Part shown: positions 37,092 to 45,161 of the stretch, in pieces
How the letters are laid out: every line of letters starts with the position of its first letter
Numbering within the stretch: the first letter of the stretch is position 1
DNA from: Sphingomonas sabuli
GTDB lineage: Bacteria; Pseudomonadota; Alphaproteobacteria; Sphingomonadales; Sphingomonadaceae
Direction of reading: 5' to 3'
Assembly (NCBI RefSeq): GCF_014352855.1
Contig: NZ_CP060697.1
Location: 620,001 to 684,000 of the forward strand
Length of the DNA stretch: 64,000 nucleotides
Program-made: the position numbers and the translations under genes
The notes under the pieces: model-generated
Databases searched by the model: none
The model's input: only the letters and a program-made list of their open reading frames with translations
Told to the model about the DNA's origin: nothing

Positions 37092-37120
37092 TTGCGTATG
37101 CGGACACCCGCACATATATC
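37092..37120 (+). promoter_or_regulatory. Probable promoter of the ornithine decarboxylase gene
   Basis: TTGCGT (37092-37097), 17 bases, then TATATC (37115-37120). Transcription from about 37127 would make earlier ATG codons in the same frame unusable or marginal, which fits the TTG start at 37200. Confidence 0.45.
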
Positions 37121-37199
37121 GCGCGTCCGCTGCCCCATGGGACTTCCAACCGCAAGGCAGCCCTTGTTCAAAATAACTACCCGTTGGAGGTCCCTTGAA

Positions 37200-38426
37200 T
37201 TGCTCAAGCATCATCGCCCGCTGGGGCTAGCGAACATCGCTTCCGGCTCGCGCCGGGCTTTCGACATCGCCCAAGACCGTCCGGTGCAGCCGGTGACGCT
37301 GTTGCGTCCCCATGCCGCGCACCGCGCCGCCCGCTATTTCATCGAGAAGTTTCCGGGCCGATCGCTCTATGCGGTGAAGGCGAACCCGTCGCCTGACCTG
37401 CTCAAGGTCCTGTGGGACGCCGGCATCACCCATTACGACGTCGCGTCGATGGGCGAAGTGCGGCTGGTCCGCGATACGCTGCCCGAGGCAGTGCTGTGCT
37501 TCATGCACCCGGTGAAGGCCGAAGAAGCCATTGCCCAGGCCTATCATGATTATGGCGTGCGGACCTTCAGCCTCGACACTATCGAGGAACTGGAAAAGAT
37601 CGTCCGCGCCACCTCGACCGGTGGCGTCGCCCCGTCGGACCTCAACCTGTTGGTGCGCCTGCGCGTATCGTCGGAGCACGCCAAGTATAGCCTGGCGTCC
37701 AAGTTCGGCGCCGATCCGGCCGAGCTCAAGCAGCTGCTGATCGCCGCGCGTCAGGCGTCCGATGCCATGGGCATCTGCTTCCACGTCGGCAGCCAGGCGA
37801 TGAGCCCGGCCGCTTATGCCGATGCGATGGGCCGCGTCCGCGACGCGATCATCGAGGCCGCCATCACGGTCGACATCGTCGATGTCGGCGGCGGTTTCCC
37901 CTCGACCTATCCGGGCATGGAGCCGCCCCCGCTGGAAAACTACTTCCAGATCATCCACTCGGCGTTCGAAGCGCTGCCGATCAGCTATTCGGCCGAACTG
38001 TGGTGTGAGCCCGGTCGTGCGCTGTGCGCCGAATATGCCAGCTTGCTGGTCCGTGTCGAAAAGCGTCGCGGCGATGAACTGTACATCAACGACGGCGCTT
38101 ACGGCGCTTTGTTCGATGCGGCTCACGTCGGCTGGCGTTTCCCGGTCGCGTTGCAGCGGGATTCCAAGGCCAAGCCGGTCGGCTTCAGCTTTTACGGTCC
38201 GACCTGCGACGATCTCGACCACATGGCCGGCCCATTCGAACTGCCCGCCGACATTCAGGCCGGCGACTATGTCGAAATCGGCATGCTCGGCGCCTATGGC
38301 TGCGCGATGCGCACGCAGTTCAACGGCTTCGGCGTCGATGCCGTCGAAGTGGTCGACGACGAGCCGATGGCGACGCTGTACGGATCGAGCCGCGACGTCG
38401 CCCGTTCGAACGTCGTAACGCTGTAG
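37200..38426 (+). CDS. Ornithine/lysine decarboxylase (group IV, alanine-racemase fold)
   Basis: The PLP enzyme has about 408 residues. It carries YAVKANPSPDLLKVLWDAG with the PLP-Lys, GICFHVGSQAMSPAAY, VDIVDVGGGFPSTYPG, CEPGRALCAEYASL and YGPTCDDLDHM with the Cys contributed across the dimer. It decarboxylates ornithine to putrescine (perhaps also lysine). TTG at 37200 is chosen because GGAGG lies nine bases before it; ATG 37140 is an alternative with no good site. The next gene is a deoxyhypusine-synthase homologue, so the pair probably makes homospermidine. Confidence 0.92.
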   Translation: MLKHHRPLGLANIASGSRRAFDIAQDRPVQPVTLLRPHAAHRAARYFIEKFPGRSLYAVKANPSPDLLKVLWDAGITHYDVASMGEVRLVRDTLPEAVLCFMHPVKAEEAIAQAYHDYGVRTFSLDTIEELEKIVRATSTGGVAPSDLNLLVRLRVSSEHAKYSLASKFGADPAELKQLLIAARQASDAMGICFHVGSQAMSPAAYADAMGRVRDAIIEAAITVDIVDVGGGFPSTYPGMEPPPLENYFQIIHSAFEALPISYSAELWCEPGRALCAEYASLLVRVEKRRGDELYINDGAYGALFDAAHVGWRFPVALQRDSKAKPVGFSFYGPTCDDLDHMAGPFELPADIQAGDYVEIGMLGAYGCAMRTQFNGFGVDAVEVVDDEPMATLYGSSRDVARSNVVTL

Positions 38427-38539
38427 CGTAATCGCCCGCCACGTGCGGGCTTGGGGTTGAGGCTGTCCCCCGCAAAGTAACGACATGCCCTTTTCGACGC
38501 TGCCCCCCACGGGACGGTGCCAATGGAGCATTTGATAAA

Positions 38540-39622
38540 ATGACGACGGACACGCTGAACAAGGTTCAGGACACCAGCAAGGTCAACGACACCCGCAAGG
38601 CGGAGCTGTTGTCGAGCCCGGTCGAACATATCGACATTACCGATTTCGACGCCCGCCCGATCGTCGAGGCGATGGGCAAGATGAGCTTCACCAGCCGCGA
38701 TCTCGCCAATGCCGCGAAGATCTACAACACGATGCTCGAGGACAAGGATTGCTCGATCATCCTGGTCATCGCCGGGTCGACCTCGGCCGGCGGCTGCATG
38801 GACCTGTACACCCAGCTGGTGAAGTCCAACATGGTCGACGCCATCGTCGCCACCGGCGCGACCATCGTCGACATGGATTTCTTCGAAGCGCTTGGTCACA
38901 AGCACTACCAGGCGAAGGAAATCCCCGACGACGACACGCTGCGCTCGCTCTACATCGACCGCATCTACGACACCTATATCGACGAAGAGCAGCTGCAGGA
39001 TTGCGACCACACCATCGGCCGCATCGCCGACAGCCTTGAGCCGCGCGCCTATTCGAGCCGCGAATTCATCAAGGAAATGGGCAAGTGGCTGGCCGACGGC
39101 AACGCCAAGAAGCCCAACAGCCTGGTCCAGACCGCCTACGAACATGACGTGCCGATCTTCTGCCCGGCGTTCGTCGACTCATCGGCCGGCTTCGGCCTCG
39201 TCAAGCATCAAGTCGACGCGATGAAGCGCGGCGGCCGCTACATGGTGCTCGACGCCATCGCCGACTTCCGCGAGCTGACCGACATCAAGATCAAGGCGGG
39301 CACGACCGGCTTGCTGATGATCGGGGGCGGCGTGCCGAAGAACTTCACGCAGGACACGGTCGTCTGTGCCGAAATCCTCGGCCACGACGACGTCGAAGTG
39401 CACAAGTACGCGATCCAGATCACCGTCGCCGACGTCCGCGACGGCGCCTGCTCCTCCTCGACGCTTCAGGAAGCGGCGAGCTGGGGCAAGGTATCGACCG
39501 CGATGGAGCAGATGGTGTTCGCCGAGGCGACCAGCGTGCTGCCCCTGCTGGCGTCCGATGCCTATCATCGCGGCGCGTGGAAAAACCGCGCCAAGCGCGC
39601 TTTCGCGAAGCTCTTCGACTGA
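38540..39622 (+). CDS. Deoxyhypusine synthase-like homospermidine synthase
   Basis: The 360-residue protein matches the deoxyhypusine synthase family: ILVIAGSTSAGGCMDLYTQLV, AIVATGATIVDMDF and HKYAIQITVADVRDGACSSSTLQEA. The catalytic Lys is in SWGKV, about residue 317. Bacteria lack eIF5A, and relatives in alphaproteobacteria transfer an aminobutyl group from one putrescine to another to make sym-homospermidine. The ornithine decarboxylase 113 bases upstream would supply putrescine. A terminator hairpin follows. Confidence 0.9.
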   Translation: MTTDTLNKVQDTSKVNDTRKAELLSSPVEHIDITDFDARPIVEAMGKMSFTSRDLANAAKIYNTMLEDKDCSIILVIAGSTSAGGCMDLYTQLVKSNMVDAIVATGATIVDMDFFEALGHKHYQAKEIPDDDTLRSLYIDRIYDTYIDEEQLQDCDHTIGRIADSLEPRAYSSREFIKEMGKWLADGNAKKPNSLVQTAYEHDVPIFCPAFVDSSAGFGLVKHQVDAMKRGGRYMVLDAIADFRELTDIKIKAGTTGLLMIGGGVPKNFTQDTVVCAEILGHDDVEVHKYAIQITVADVRDGACSSSTLQEAASWGKVSTAMEQMVFAEATSVLPLLASDAYHRGAWKNRAKRAFAKLFD

Positions 39623-39674
39623 CCTCGGGCGATTTGCTCGATTGAGCGCATTGCCAATTCTGAAGAAGTGAAGC

Positions 39675-39708
39675 ACCCTCCTCCGGCATAATCCGGGGGA
39701 GGGTTTTT
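39675..39708 (+). terminator. Intrinsic terminator overlapping the ribosome site of the next gene
   Basis: ACCCTCCTCCGG, loop CATAAT, CCGGGGGAGGGT and five Ts form a 12-bp stem (one T-G pair) with a T run. The 3' strand contains GGGGGAGGG, the only good ribosome site for the MAPEG gene whose ATG is at 39710. The same hairpin can thus end the upstream transcript and mask the downstream start. Confidence 0.8.
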
Positions 39709-39709
39709 C

Positions 39710-40159
39710 ATGCCGTACAGTCCAATTCTCGCGCCGGTCGTGGCGCTGGTCGCCTGGTCGCTGGTGATGCTGGTGTGGATGGCGATCGCCCGCCGCCGGG
39801 CATTCGCGAAAATGGGCATCAGGCTGGACAATATTCCGCGCGGGTCGCGCGGCGTGAACCTCGACGGCCGCGCTCCCGATGAGGCGCAATGGCCGGCGCA
39901 CAACTACATCCACCTGATGGAACAGCCGACGCTGTTTTATGCCATCTGCCTGACGCTGGCGATGATGGGGTTCGGCAATGGCATCAACTACTGGCTGGCC
40001 TGGGGTTACGTCGGCCTGCGGGTCGTCCACAGCATCATCCAGGCGACGGTCAACATCGTGCCCCTTCGTCTGGCGGTTTTTGCCTTGTCGACCCTATGCC
40101 TGATGAGCCTGACGGTTCACGCGGGCTTGCGTATCCTGCACGATTGCGGGCTGATCTAG
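39710..40159 (+). CDS. MAPEG-family membrane protein
   Basis: The 149-residue protein has four membrane helices and the MAPEG pattern: NYIHLMEQPTLFYAICLTLAMMG split around the N-E-P region, and LAWGYVGLRVVHSIIQATVN. In eukaryotes the family includes microsomal glutathione transferases and eicosanoid enzymes; bacterial members are poorly known. Its ribosome site lies within the hairpin just upstream, and its stop overlaps the convergent rlmD gene by four bases. Confidence 0.88.
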   Translation: MPYSPILAPVVALVAWSLVMLVWMAIARRRAFAKMGIRLDNIPRGSRGVNLDGRAPDEAQWPAHNYIHLMEQPTLFYAICLTLAMMGFGNGINYWLAWGYVGLRVVHSIIQATVNIVPLRLAVFALSTLCLMSLTVHAGLRILHDCGLI

Positions 40160-41325
40160 CGCGAGAAGCTGCCTGCTAGCTCGACATGGGTCGACCAGCG
40201 GAACTGGCCGACCGGCCTGACCCAGTCGAGCGCGTAGCCGCCGTCGATCAGCAATCGCGCGTCGCGGGCGAAGGTCGCCGGGTTGCAGCTGACGTACGCC
40301 ACCCGGCCGACCGCCGATCCGGCAAGCTGGGCGACCTGCTGCTCCGCTCCCGCGCGCGGCGGGTCGAGGATCACGGCCTGAAAGCGACCCAGCTCAGTCG
40401 TGTCCAGCGGACGGCGATAGAGGTCCCGATGCTCGACCAGCGTCGCGGGCGACGCACGCTTCAGCGCCGCCGCGGTGTCCCGGCTGGCCTCTGCGGCATA
40501 AGCCGCGCGGGTCGCCAACGCGAATGTACCGAGCCCGGCGAACAGGTCGGCCACGGGCCGCTCTTCGCCGACGCACTCGCGCACGCAATCGACCAGCGCC
40601 GCCTCCCCGTCCTCCGTCGCCTGGAGAAACGCTCCGGGAGGAAAGGCCACATCGGCGCCTGACAGGCGGATACTGGCCGGTAACGGCTCGTACACCGGCT
40701 CCGGCCCGTCACCCGTATCGACCGCCAGCCGGGCAAGCCCCTGCGCCATGGCAAAGCCGGTCAGCGCCTCGATCGCCGCCAAGCCTTCCGCTGACACGTG
40801 GCGCAGCAGCACGTCGATACCCTGGTGCAACAGGGTCATCTGCACCTCCGCCCCGCGCTTGGGCTTGAGCAGGGTGCCCAGCAGCGCCCGCAATGGCTGG
40901 ACCAAGGCGAACAGTTCGGGCCGCAATATGTGGCATTCGCGCATGTCGACGATGCGGTGTGATTTTTCGCCGTGAAAGCCGATCGCCACGCCATTGCCGA
41001 GTTTCAGCGCCTTGAGTGTCGCTCGCCGCCGCGACCGCGGTGGAGACAAATGCGGCGTGCGGATTTCGGTTTCCAGCGCATGCTGCGCCAGCGCGGTTTC
41101 CACCCGCGAAACCAGATAGTCGCGGTAGGCCGCATCGTCGGCATGCTGCAGTTGGCATCCGCCGCATTCCGGGAAATGCCGGCACGGCGGGTGCTGGTGA
41201 TGCTTGCCGAAAGCCAGCGCGCCGTCCTCCAGCACCGCGTCGCCGGGGATTCCGAACGGCACATGGCGGCCGCTGGCGGTGACGCCATCGCCGCGCGCCG
41301 CGATGCGGACGACGAGTTCGCTCAC
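40156..41325 (-). CDS. rlmD: 23S rRNA (uracil-C5)-methyltransferase, RlmD-like
   Basis: The 389-residue SAM enzyme has the Fe-S ligands CRHFPECGGCQLQH (C-x5-C-x2-C), a fourth Cys in MRECHILRPEL, SAM motifs VADLFAGLGTFAL and ILDPPRAGAE, and the catalytic VSCNPATFARD. It methylates a uridine in 23S rRNA (U1939-type by family) or a related site. The N-terminal TRAM domain is short or absent. It starts at GTG inside the stop codon of nnr (GTGA). Confidence 0.88.
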   Translation of the reverse strand: MSELVVRIAARGDGVTASGRHVPFGIPGDAVLEDGALAFGKHHQHPPCRHFPECGGCQLQHADDAAYRDYLVSRVETALAQHALETEIRTPHLSPPRSRRRATLKALKLGNGVAIGFHGEKSHRIVDMRECHILRPELFALVQPLRALLGTLLKPKRGAEVQMTLLHQGIDVLLRHVSAEGLAAIEALTGFAMAQGLARLAVDTGDGPEPVYEPLPASIRLSGADVAFPPGAFLQATEDGEAALVDCVRECVGEERPVADLFAGLGTFALATRAAYAAEASRDTAAALKRASPATLVEHRDLYRRPLDTTELGRFQAVILDPPRAGAEQQVAQLAGSAVGRVAYVSCNPATFARDARLLIDGGYALDWVRPVGQFRWSTHVELAGSFSR

Positions 41326-42680
41326 AAAAGGTCGAGAGCGGACGGGATGGCCGCGGCAAGGTCGTCGGCGACCATGTGCGGCCCGGCCAGTTCGCCGGCG
41401 CGGCCGTGCAGCCACACCGAAGCGCAGGCTGCCTCGAACGCCGGAAGTCCGCGCGCGACCATCGCCGCGGCAATGCCGGCCAGGACGTCGCCCGTGCCGG
41501 CGCTGGCCAGCCACGCCGGCGCCGGCGGGGCAAAGCCGGCGCGACCGTCCGGCGATGCCACCAGCGTATCCGGACCTTTGTAAATCACGACGGCCCCCGA
41601 CCGCCGGGAGGCCTCCAGCGCCTGCTCGACCTTGTTTCCTGGCAAGGTGCCGAACAGCGTCTCGAACTCGCCCGCATGCGGCGTGATGATCGCATTCTGG
41701 CCTTTGAGCCGTTCGGGTTCGCCGAGCGCGCCGATGCCGTCGGCATCGATCACCTTGGGCGCCTTGCTGGTCAGCGCCAGCGTCAGCACCTGCGGAATGT
41801 CGCCCATTCCGGACCCGACGAGGATGCAGCCGATGCGCTCGTCGCTCATGTCGGCGGTGTCGATCTGCGCGATTGCAGCGGGCAGCCCGTCGATCGGGCG
41901 GGACGTGCTAATCCGCACGTAGCCTGCACCGGACCGCGCCGCGGCCATGGCGGCAAGCGCGATGGCCCCCGGCATCTTCCCGGCCAGGCAATGCACCAGC
42001 CCGCGCGTATACTTGTGACCCGCGGGATCGAGCCCCGGCAGCTGCGGCGGACCGATTTCCACCCAGTCCGTACCGGTGTCGATGCCGATGTCGGCGAGCA
42101 CCACCCTTCCGCATGCCGGCATAGCCGGCATCAGCCGGTGTGCGGGCTTTAGCGCGCCGAACGCCACCGTCATGTCGAAGTTCGGGACCGGGCCGAACAG
42201 CGCGCCGCTGTCGCTGTCGACGCCGCTTGGCAGGTCGCAGGCGATGCGCAGCCCGGCAGCCTCCCCAAGCCGGACAAGCTGCGCGTGCACATCACCGTCC
42301 AGAGGGCGCTTTAGGCCGGTACCGAACAGGCAATCGACCATGACCTTCGCCGGTGCCATGCTGTCCCCGAGCGGCTCTACCGCGCCCTCATAAGCCGCCC
42401 TTGCGGCCTTGGCGGCATCGGTCGTCGGCTCCGCGATCGCCGCGACGCGTACCGGCACGCCACGCCCCGCCAGGTGCCGGGCGGCGACATAGCCGTCTCC
42501 GCCATTGTTGCCCGGCCCGCACAGCAGCAGCGTCGGCTGCGGCCCGGCATAGCGTATGATTGCCTCCGCAAGCGCCGCGCCCGCGCGCTCCATCAGCGTT
42601 TCGATCGGCGTGCCGCCGTCGATCGCTGCCTGCTCGGCCGCGCGCATGGCTTGGGTTGCAAGGATTGGGCGGCCGCTCAT
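41322..42680 (-). CDS. nnr: Bifunctional NAD(P)HX epimerase/dehydratase
   Basis: The 452-residue protein has an N-terminal YjeF epimerase domain (TQAMRAAEQAAIDGGTP; LLLCGPGNNGGDGYVAARHL; DCLFGTGLKRPL) and a C-terminal ADP-dependent dehydratase domain (KMPGAIALAAMAAARSGAGYV; ITPHAGEFETLFG; VASPDGRAGF; AGTGDVLAGIAAAMVARG). It repairs hydrated NADH and NADPH. The ATG at 42680 is where homology begins. Confidence 0.94.
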   Translation of the reverse strand: MSGRPILATQAMRAAEQAAIDGGTPIETLMERAGAALAEAIIRYAGPQPTLLLCGPGNNGGDGYVAARHLAGRGVPVRVAAIAEPTTDAAKAARAAYEGAVEPLGDSMAPAKVMVDCLFGTGLKRPLDGDVHAQLVRLGEAAGLRIACDLPSGVDSDSGALFGPVPNFDMTVAFGALKPAHRLMPAMPACGRVVLADIGIDTGTDWVEIGPPQLPGLDPAGHKYTRGLVHCLAGKMPGAIALAAMAAARSGAGYVRISTSRPIDGLPAAIAQIDTADMSDERIGCILVGSGMGDIPQVLTLALTSKAPKVIDADGIGALGEPERLKGQNAIITPHAGEFETLFGTLPGNKVEQALEASRRSGAVVIYKGPDTLVASPDGRAGFAPPAPAWLASAGTGDVLAGIAAAMVARGLPAFEAACASVWLHGRAGELAGPHMVADDLAAAIPSALDLL

Positions 42681-42690
42681 CGGCCGGCCC

Positions 42691-43500
42691 TTAGCGCAGG
42701 CGCGTTGCCAAGCGCCACCATTCGCGCGGCACCCCGGTTTCGGCGCGGTCGCGCTGCTCGATCGTCTCGAACAGGGCAAAGCAAGTCGGGCCGCTACCCG
42801 ACATGCGGACGACATCGACGCCCTGCTGGGCCGACAACCAGGCCATCACCGCGCCGATTTGCGGGGCAAGCACAGCTGCCGCGCTTTCGAGATCGTTGCG
42901 GCCGTGCCGCCAATCGCCAAGCTCCCCACGGTCCAACCCGTCCCATTGGGCAAACACATCCGGAGTCGACAATTTTTCGCGCGGGTTGACCAGCAGCACG
43001 GGTGCACCGGACAAACCGGAATCCTGCGTCCGCAACACGTCGCCCTTCCCATCCCCGCGCATGGGCGTGGAATGAAGGCAGGCGGGAACATCCGCGCCAA
43101 GCCCGCGTGCGATCGGCTCCAACCGGTCCGGCGACCAATGCAGGCCCCAAAGCCGGTTCAACAGCCGCAACGCCGCCGCCGCGTCGGCGGAACCGCCGCC
43201 GATGCCGCCGGCCACCGGCAGCCGCTTGTGCAAATGGATCGCCGCCCCGCTCTGGGAACCGCTGGCCTCGCGCAGCGCCTCGGCGGCGGCCGTGACGAGA
43301 TTTTCGCCCGCACCGATGGCCTCTGCGAACTCCCCGGTGGCACAGAGCGATAGCGCGTCCGCCGGTTCGGCAGTCAGCGTGTCGCCGTCCTCGCAGAAGG
43401 CAAACAGCGTCTCGATGTCATGAAAACCGTCGGCGCGCCTGCCGCGGACGTGCAGCGCCAGGTTGAGCTTGGCGAAGGCGGTCTCTTCGCCGTCGCTCAA
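42691..43500 (-). CDS. ispE: CDP-methylerythritol kinase of the MEP pathway
   Basis: The 269-residue GHMP kinase has the N-terminal FAKLNLALHVRGRRADGFHDIETL, the phosphate loop LPVAGGIGGGSADAAAALR and the C-terminal MSGSGPTCFALF. It phosphorylates CDP-methylerythritol, the step between the IspD and IspF activities encoded together at 20286-21428. It starts at TTG, overlapping the stop of the upstream TPR gene as TTGA, so it depends on coupling. Confidence 0.94.
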   Translation of the reverse strand: MSDGEETAFAKLNLALHVRGRRADGFHDIETLFAFCEDGDTLTAEPADALSLCATGEFAEAIGAGENLVTAAAEALREASGSQSGAAIHLHKRLPVAGGIGGGSADAAAALRLLNRLWGLHWSPDRLEPIARGLGADVPACLHSTPMRGDGKGDVLRTQDSGLSGAPVLLVNPREKLSTPDVFAQWDGLDRGELGDWRHGRNDLESAAAVLAPQIGAVMAWLSAQQGVDVVRMSGSGPTCFALFETIEQRDRAETGVPREWWRLATRLR

Positions 43501-45161
43501 CGGGCCGCAGTCGCTTGGGTCAGCCCGGTGGCGATCTTGCTGCGGATGCGCGTGACGTCAGCCTCCGCTGCTGTGGCAAGCGCTGCCTCCCACGCGAAGC
43601 GCGCTTCGAAACGGCGGCCCGCGGCATAAAGCGCATCGCCCAGATGTTCGTGAATCTCGGCTTGCACCGGATCGGCGATCGCCGCCGACTGCAGAATGTC
43701 GATCGCCTCGTCATAGCGCCCGCGCTTGTACAGCGCCCAGCCCAGCGAATCGGTAATCGACGCATTGTCCGGGGCCAGTTCGCTCGCCTTGCGGACCAAG
43801 GCCTCGGCCGCATCCAGGTCCTCACCGTGCTCAAGCTTGGAATAGCCAAGAAAGTTGAGAATTAACGGCTCGTTCGGCGCCATGGCGACGGCGGCGTTGA
43901 GCACAGCCTTGGACTCCGGCCAGCGGCCAGCCTTTTCAAGCTCGCTTCCGCGCAGCAGGAGCAGCGGCCACAGGCGCGAATTGCCGGCCTGCGACAGACG
44001 CTCGATGGCCTGGGCATAGGCCGCGGCAGCTTCGTCATGCCGCTCCAGTTCGCCGTACACGTCGCCAAGCCGGGCGAAGTCGTCTCCGGTGGCGCCGGGG
44101 CGGGCAACAGCGGACTGCGCCAGCGCGAGAGCCTCGTCGAGCCGCTCTTCTTCCAGCAATGCCCGCGATTCCGAATCGATTGCTTCGGGCTTGAGCGGAT
44201 CGTCGGCAGGCACCGATCGGAGAGCGGCCAGCGCGTCGTCGATGCGGCCCTCTTCACCCAGCAGGCTGCCGAGGAGAATCGTCGTCGCGCTGTTTTGCGG
44301 CGCGGCATAACGGGCGACCTGGACCATCAGCAGCGGCGGCGTCGCGGCGCGCGGCGAACGGCGGATTTCCATCGCCAGCGCCAGCAACTGATCGGCAAAC
44401 GCGGTCGCGCTGCTATTGATTGCCAGCGGTTTCAACCTGCCTTGCTGCAAGGACCGGCGCAACAGCGCGGCATTCTCCGGCAGCTTGTCGATCAGCTCGA
44501 TGGCGTGCTGCTCGTCGCCGGCGGAGCGATAGGCCTCCGCCAGCACCAGCCGCAGCCGGTATTCGCGCGGCCCGGCATTGCTGAGCGCCCGCTCGACATA
44601 AGGCGGCGCGTCGGAAGGGCGGCCCATGCGCAGCAGCATGAAGGCCGCCTGCTCATCGACAAAGGACTTGAGCGCGCTGTTGGCCGGCACTTCCGACAGG
44701 ATCGTGAGCGCGCCAGTCGTATCCTTGCGCTCGGCCGCGTTCCACGCCCTGACCAGCGGCGTCCAGAATGACAGGTCGGGCCCGCCGACGTCCGGGCCCA
44801 GCAAGCGGATCGCCTCCGCGTCGCGCCGCTCCTTCAAAGCCTCGGCAACCAGCAGCAGTTTCGCGTTGAACGACGCCGCAGGCCTGGGTGACGTCTTGAG
44901 CAGGCGCAGCGCGAGCTTCATGTCGCCCGCACTCATCGCCTCGTACACCGCACGGTCGCGAAGATCCGGGTTGGCGGACCCTTCAGCCAGCGTCGCGAGG
45001 ATTTCCGCGGCCTGCGCCGGCCGACCGCTGATCGATGCGGCGCGCGCCTCGATATAGGCCTTGGCCGGATCGCTAATGCCACGCACGCTCGCGGCCGCTG
45101 GCGAAGCCGCCACGGTCAGCCCCGCGGCGATCAGGGCAAGGCGGCTACATGTTCGGATAAT
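43497..45161 (-). CDS. Exported TPR-repeat protein (start non-canonical)
   Basis: The protein has about 553 residues: a good signal peptide (IRTCSRLALIAAGLTVAASPAAA) followed by TPR repeats through nearly all the rest, such as ILNFLGYSKLEHGEDLDAAEALV and DSLGWALYKRGRYDEAIDIL. It is a periplasmic or envelope scaffold of unknown partner. No ATG, GTG or TTG lies at the signal peptide; GGAGGG sits four bases before ATT 45161 and seven before ATC 45158. The first in-frame ATG is at 45254, inside the ETF-QO gene, and gives an implausible extra 31 residues. Confidence 0.85.
   Translation of the reverse strand: MIRTCSRLALIAAGLTVAASPAAASVRGISDPAKAYIEARAASISGRPAQAAEILATLAEGSANPDLRDRAVYEAMSAGDMKLALRLLKTSPRPAASFNAKLLLVAEALKERRDAEAIRLLGPDVGGPDLSFWTPLVRAWNAAERKDTTGALTILSEVPANSALKSFVDEQAAFMLLRMGRPSDAPPYVERALSNAGPREYRLRLVLAEAYRSAGDEQHAIELIDKLPENAALLRRSLQQGRLKPLAINSSATAFADQLLALAMEIRRSPRAATPPLLMVQVARYAAPQNSATTILLGSLLGEEGRIDDALAALRSVPADDPLKPEAIDSESRALLEEERLDEALALAQSAVARPGATGDDFARLGDVYGELERHDEAAAAYAQAIERLSQAGNSRLWPLLLLRGSELEKAGRWPESKAVLNAAVAMAPNEPLILNFLGYSKLEHGEDLDAAEALVRKASELAPDNASITDSLGWALYKRGRYDEAIDILQSAAIADPVQAEIHEHLGDALYAAGRRFEARFAWEAALATAAEADVTRIRSKIATGLTQATAAR

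Noticed and set aside
37092..37199. Earlier ATG starts (37092, 37140) for the ornithine decarboxylase
   Set aside because: The first lies in a promoter-like -35 box and neither has a ribosome site; TTG 37200 follows GGAGG at good spacing.
38540..39622. True deoxyhypusine synthase
   Set aside because: Bacteria lack eIF5A; the adjacent putrescine-forming decarboxylase fits a homospermidine synthase role.
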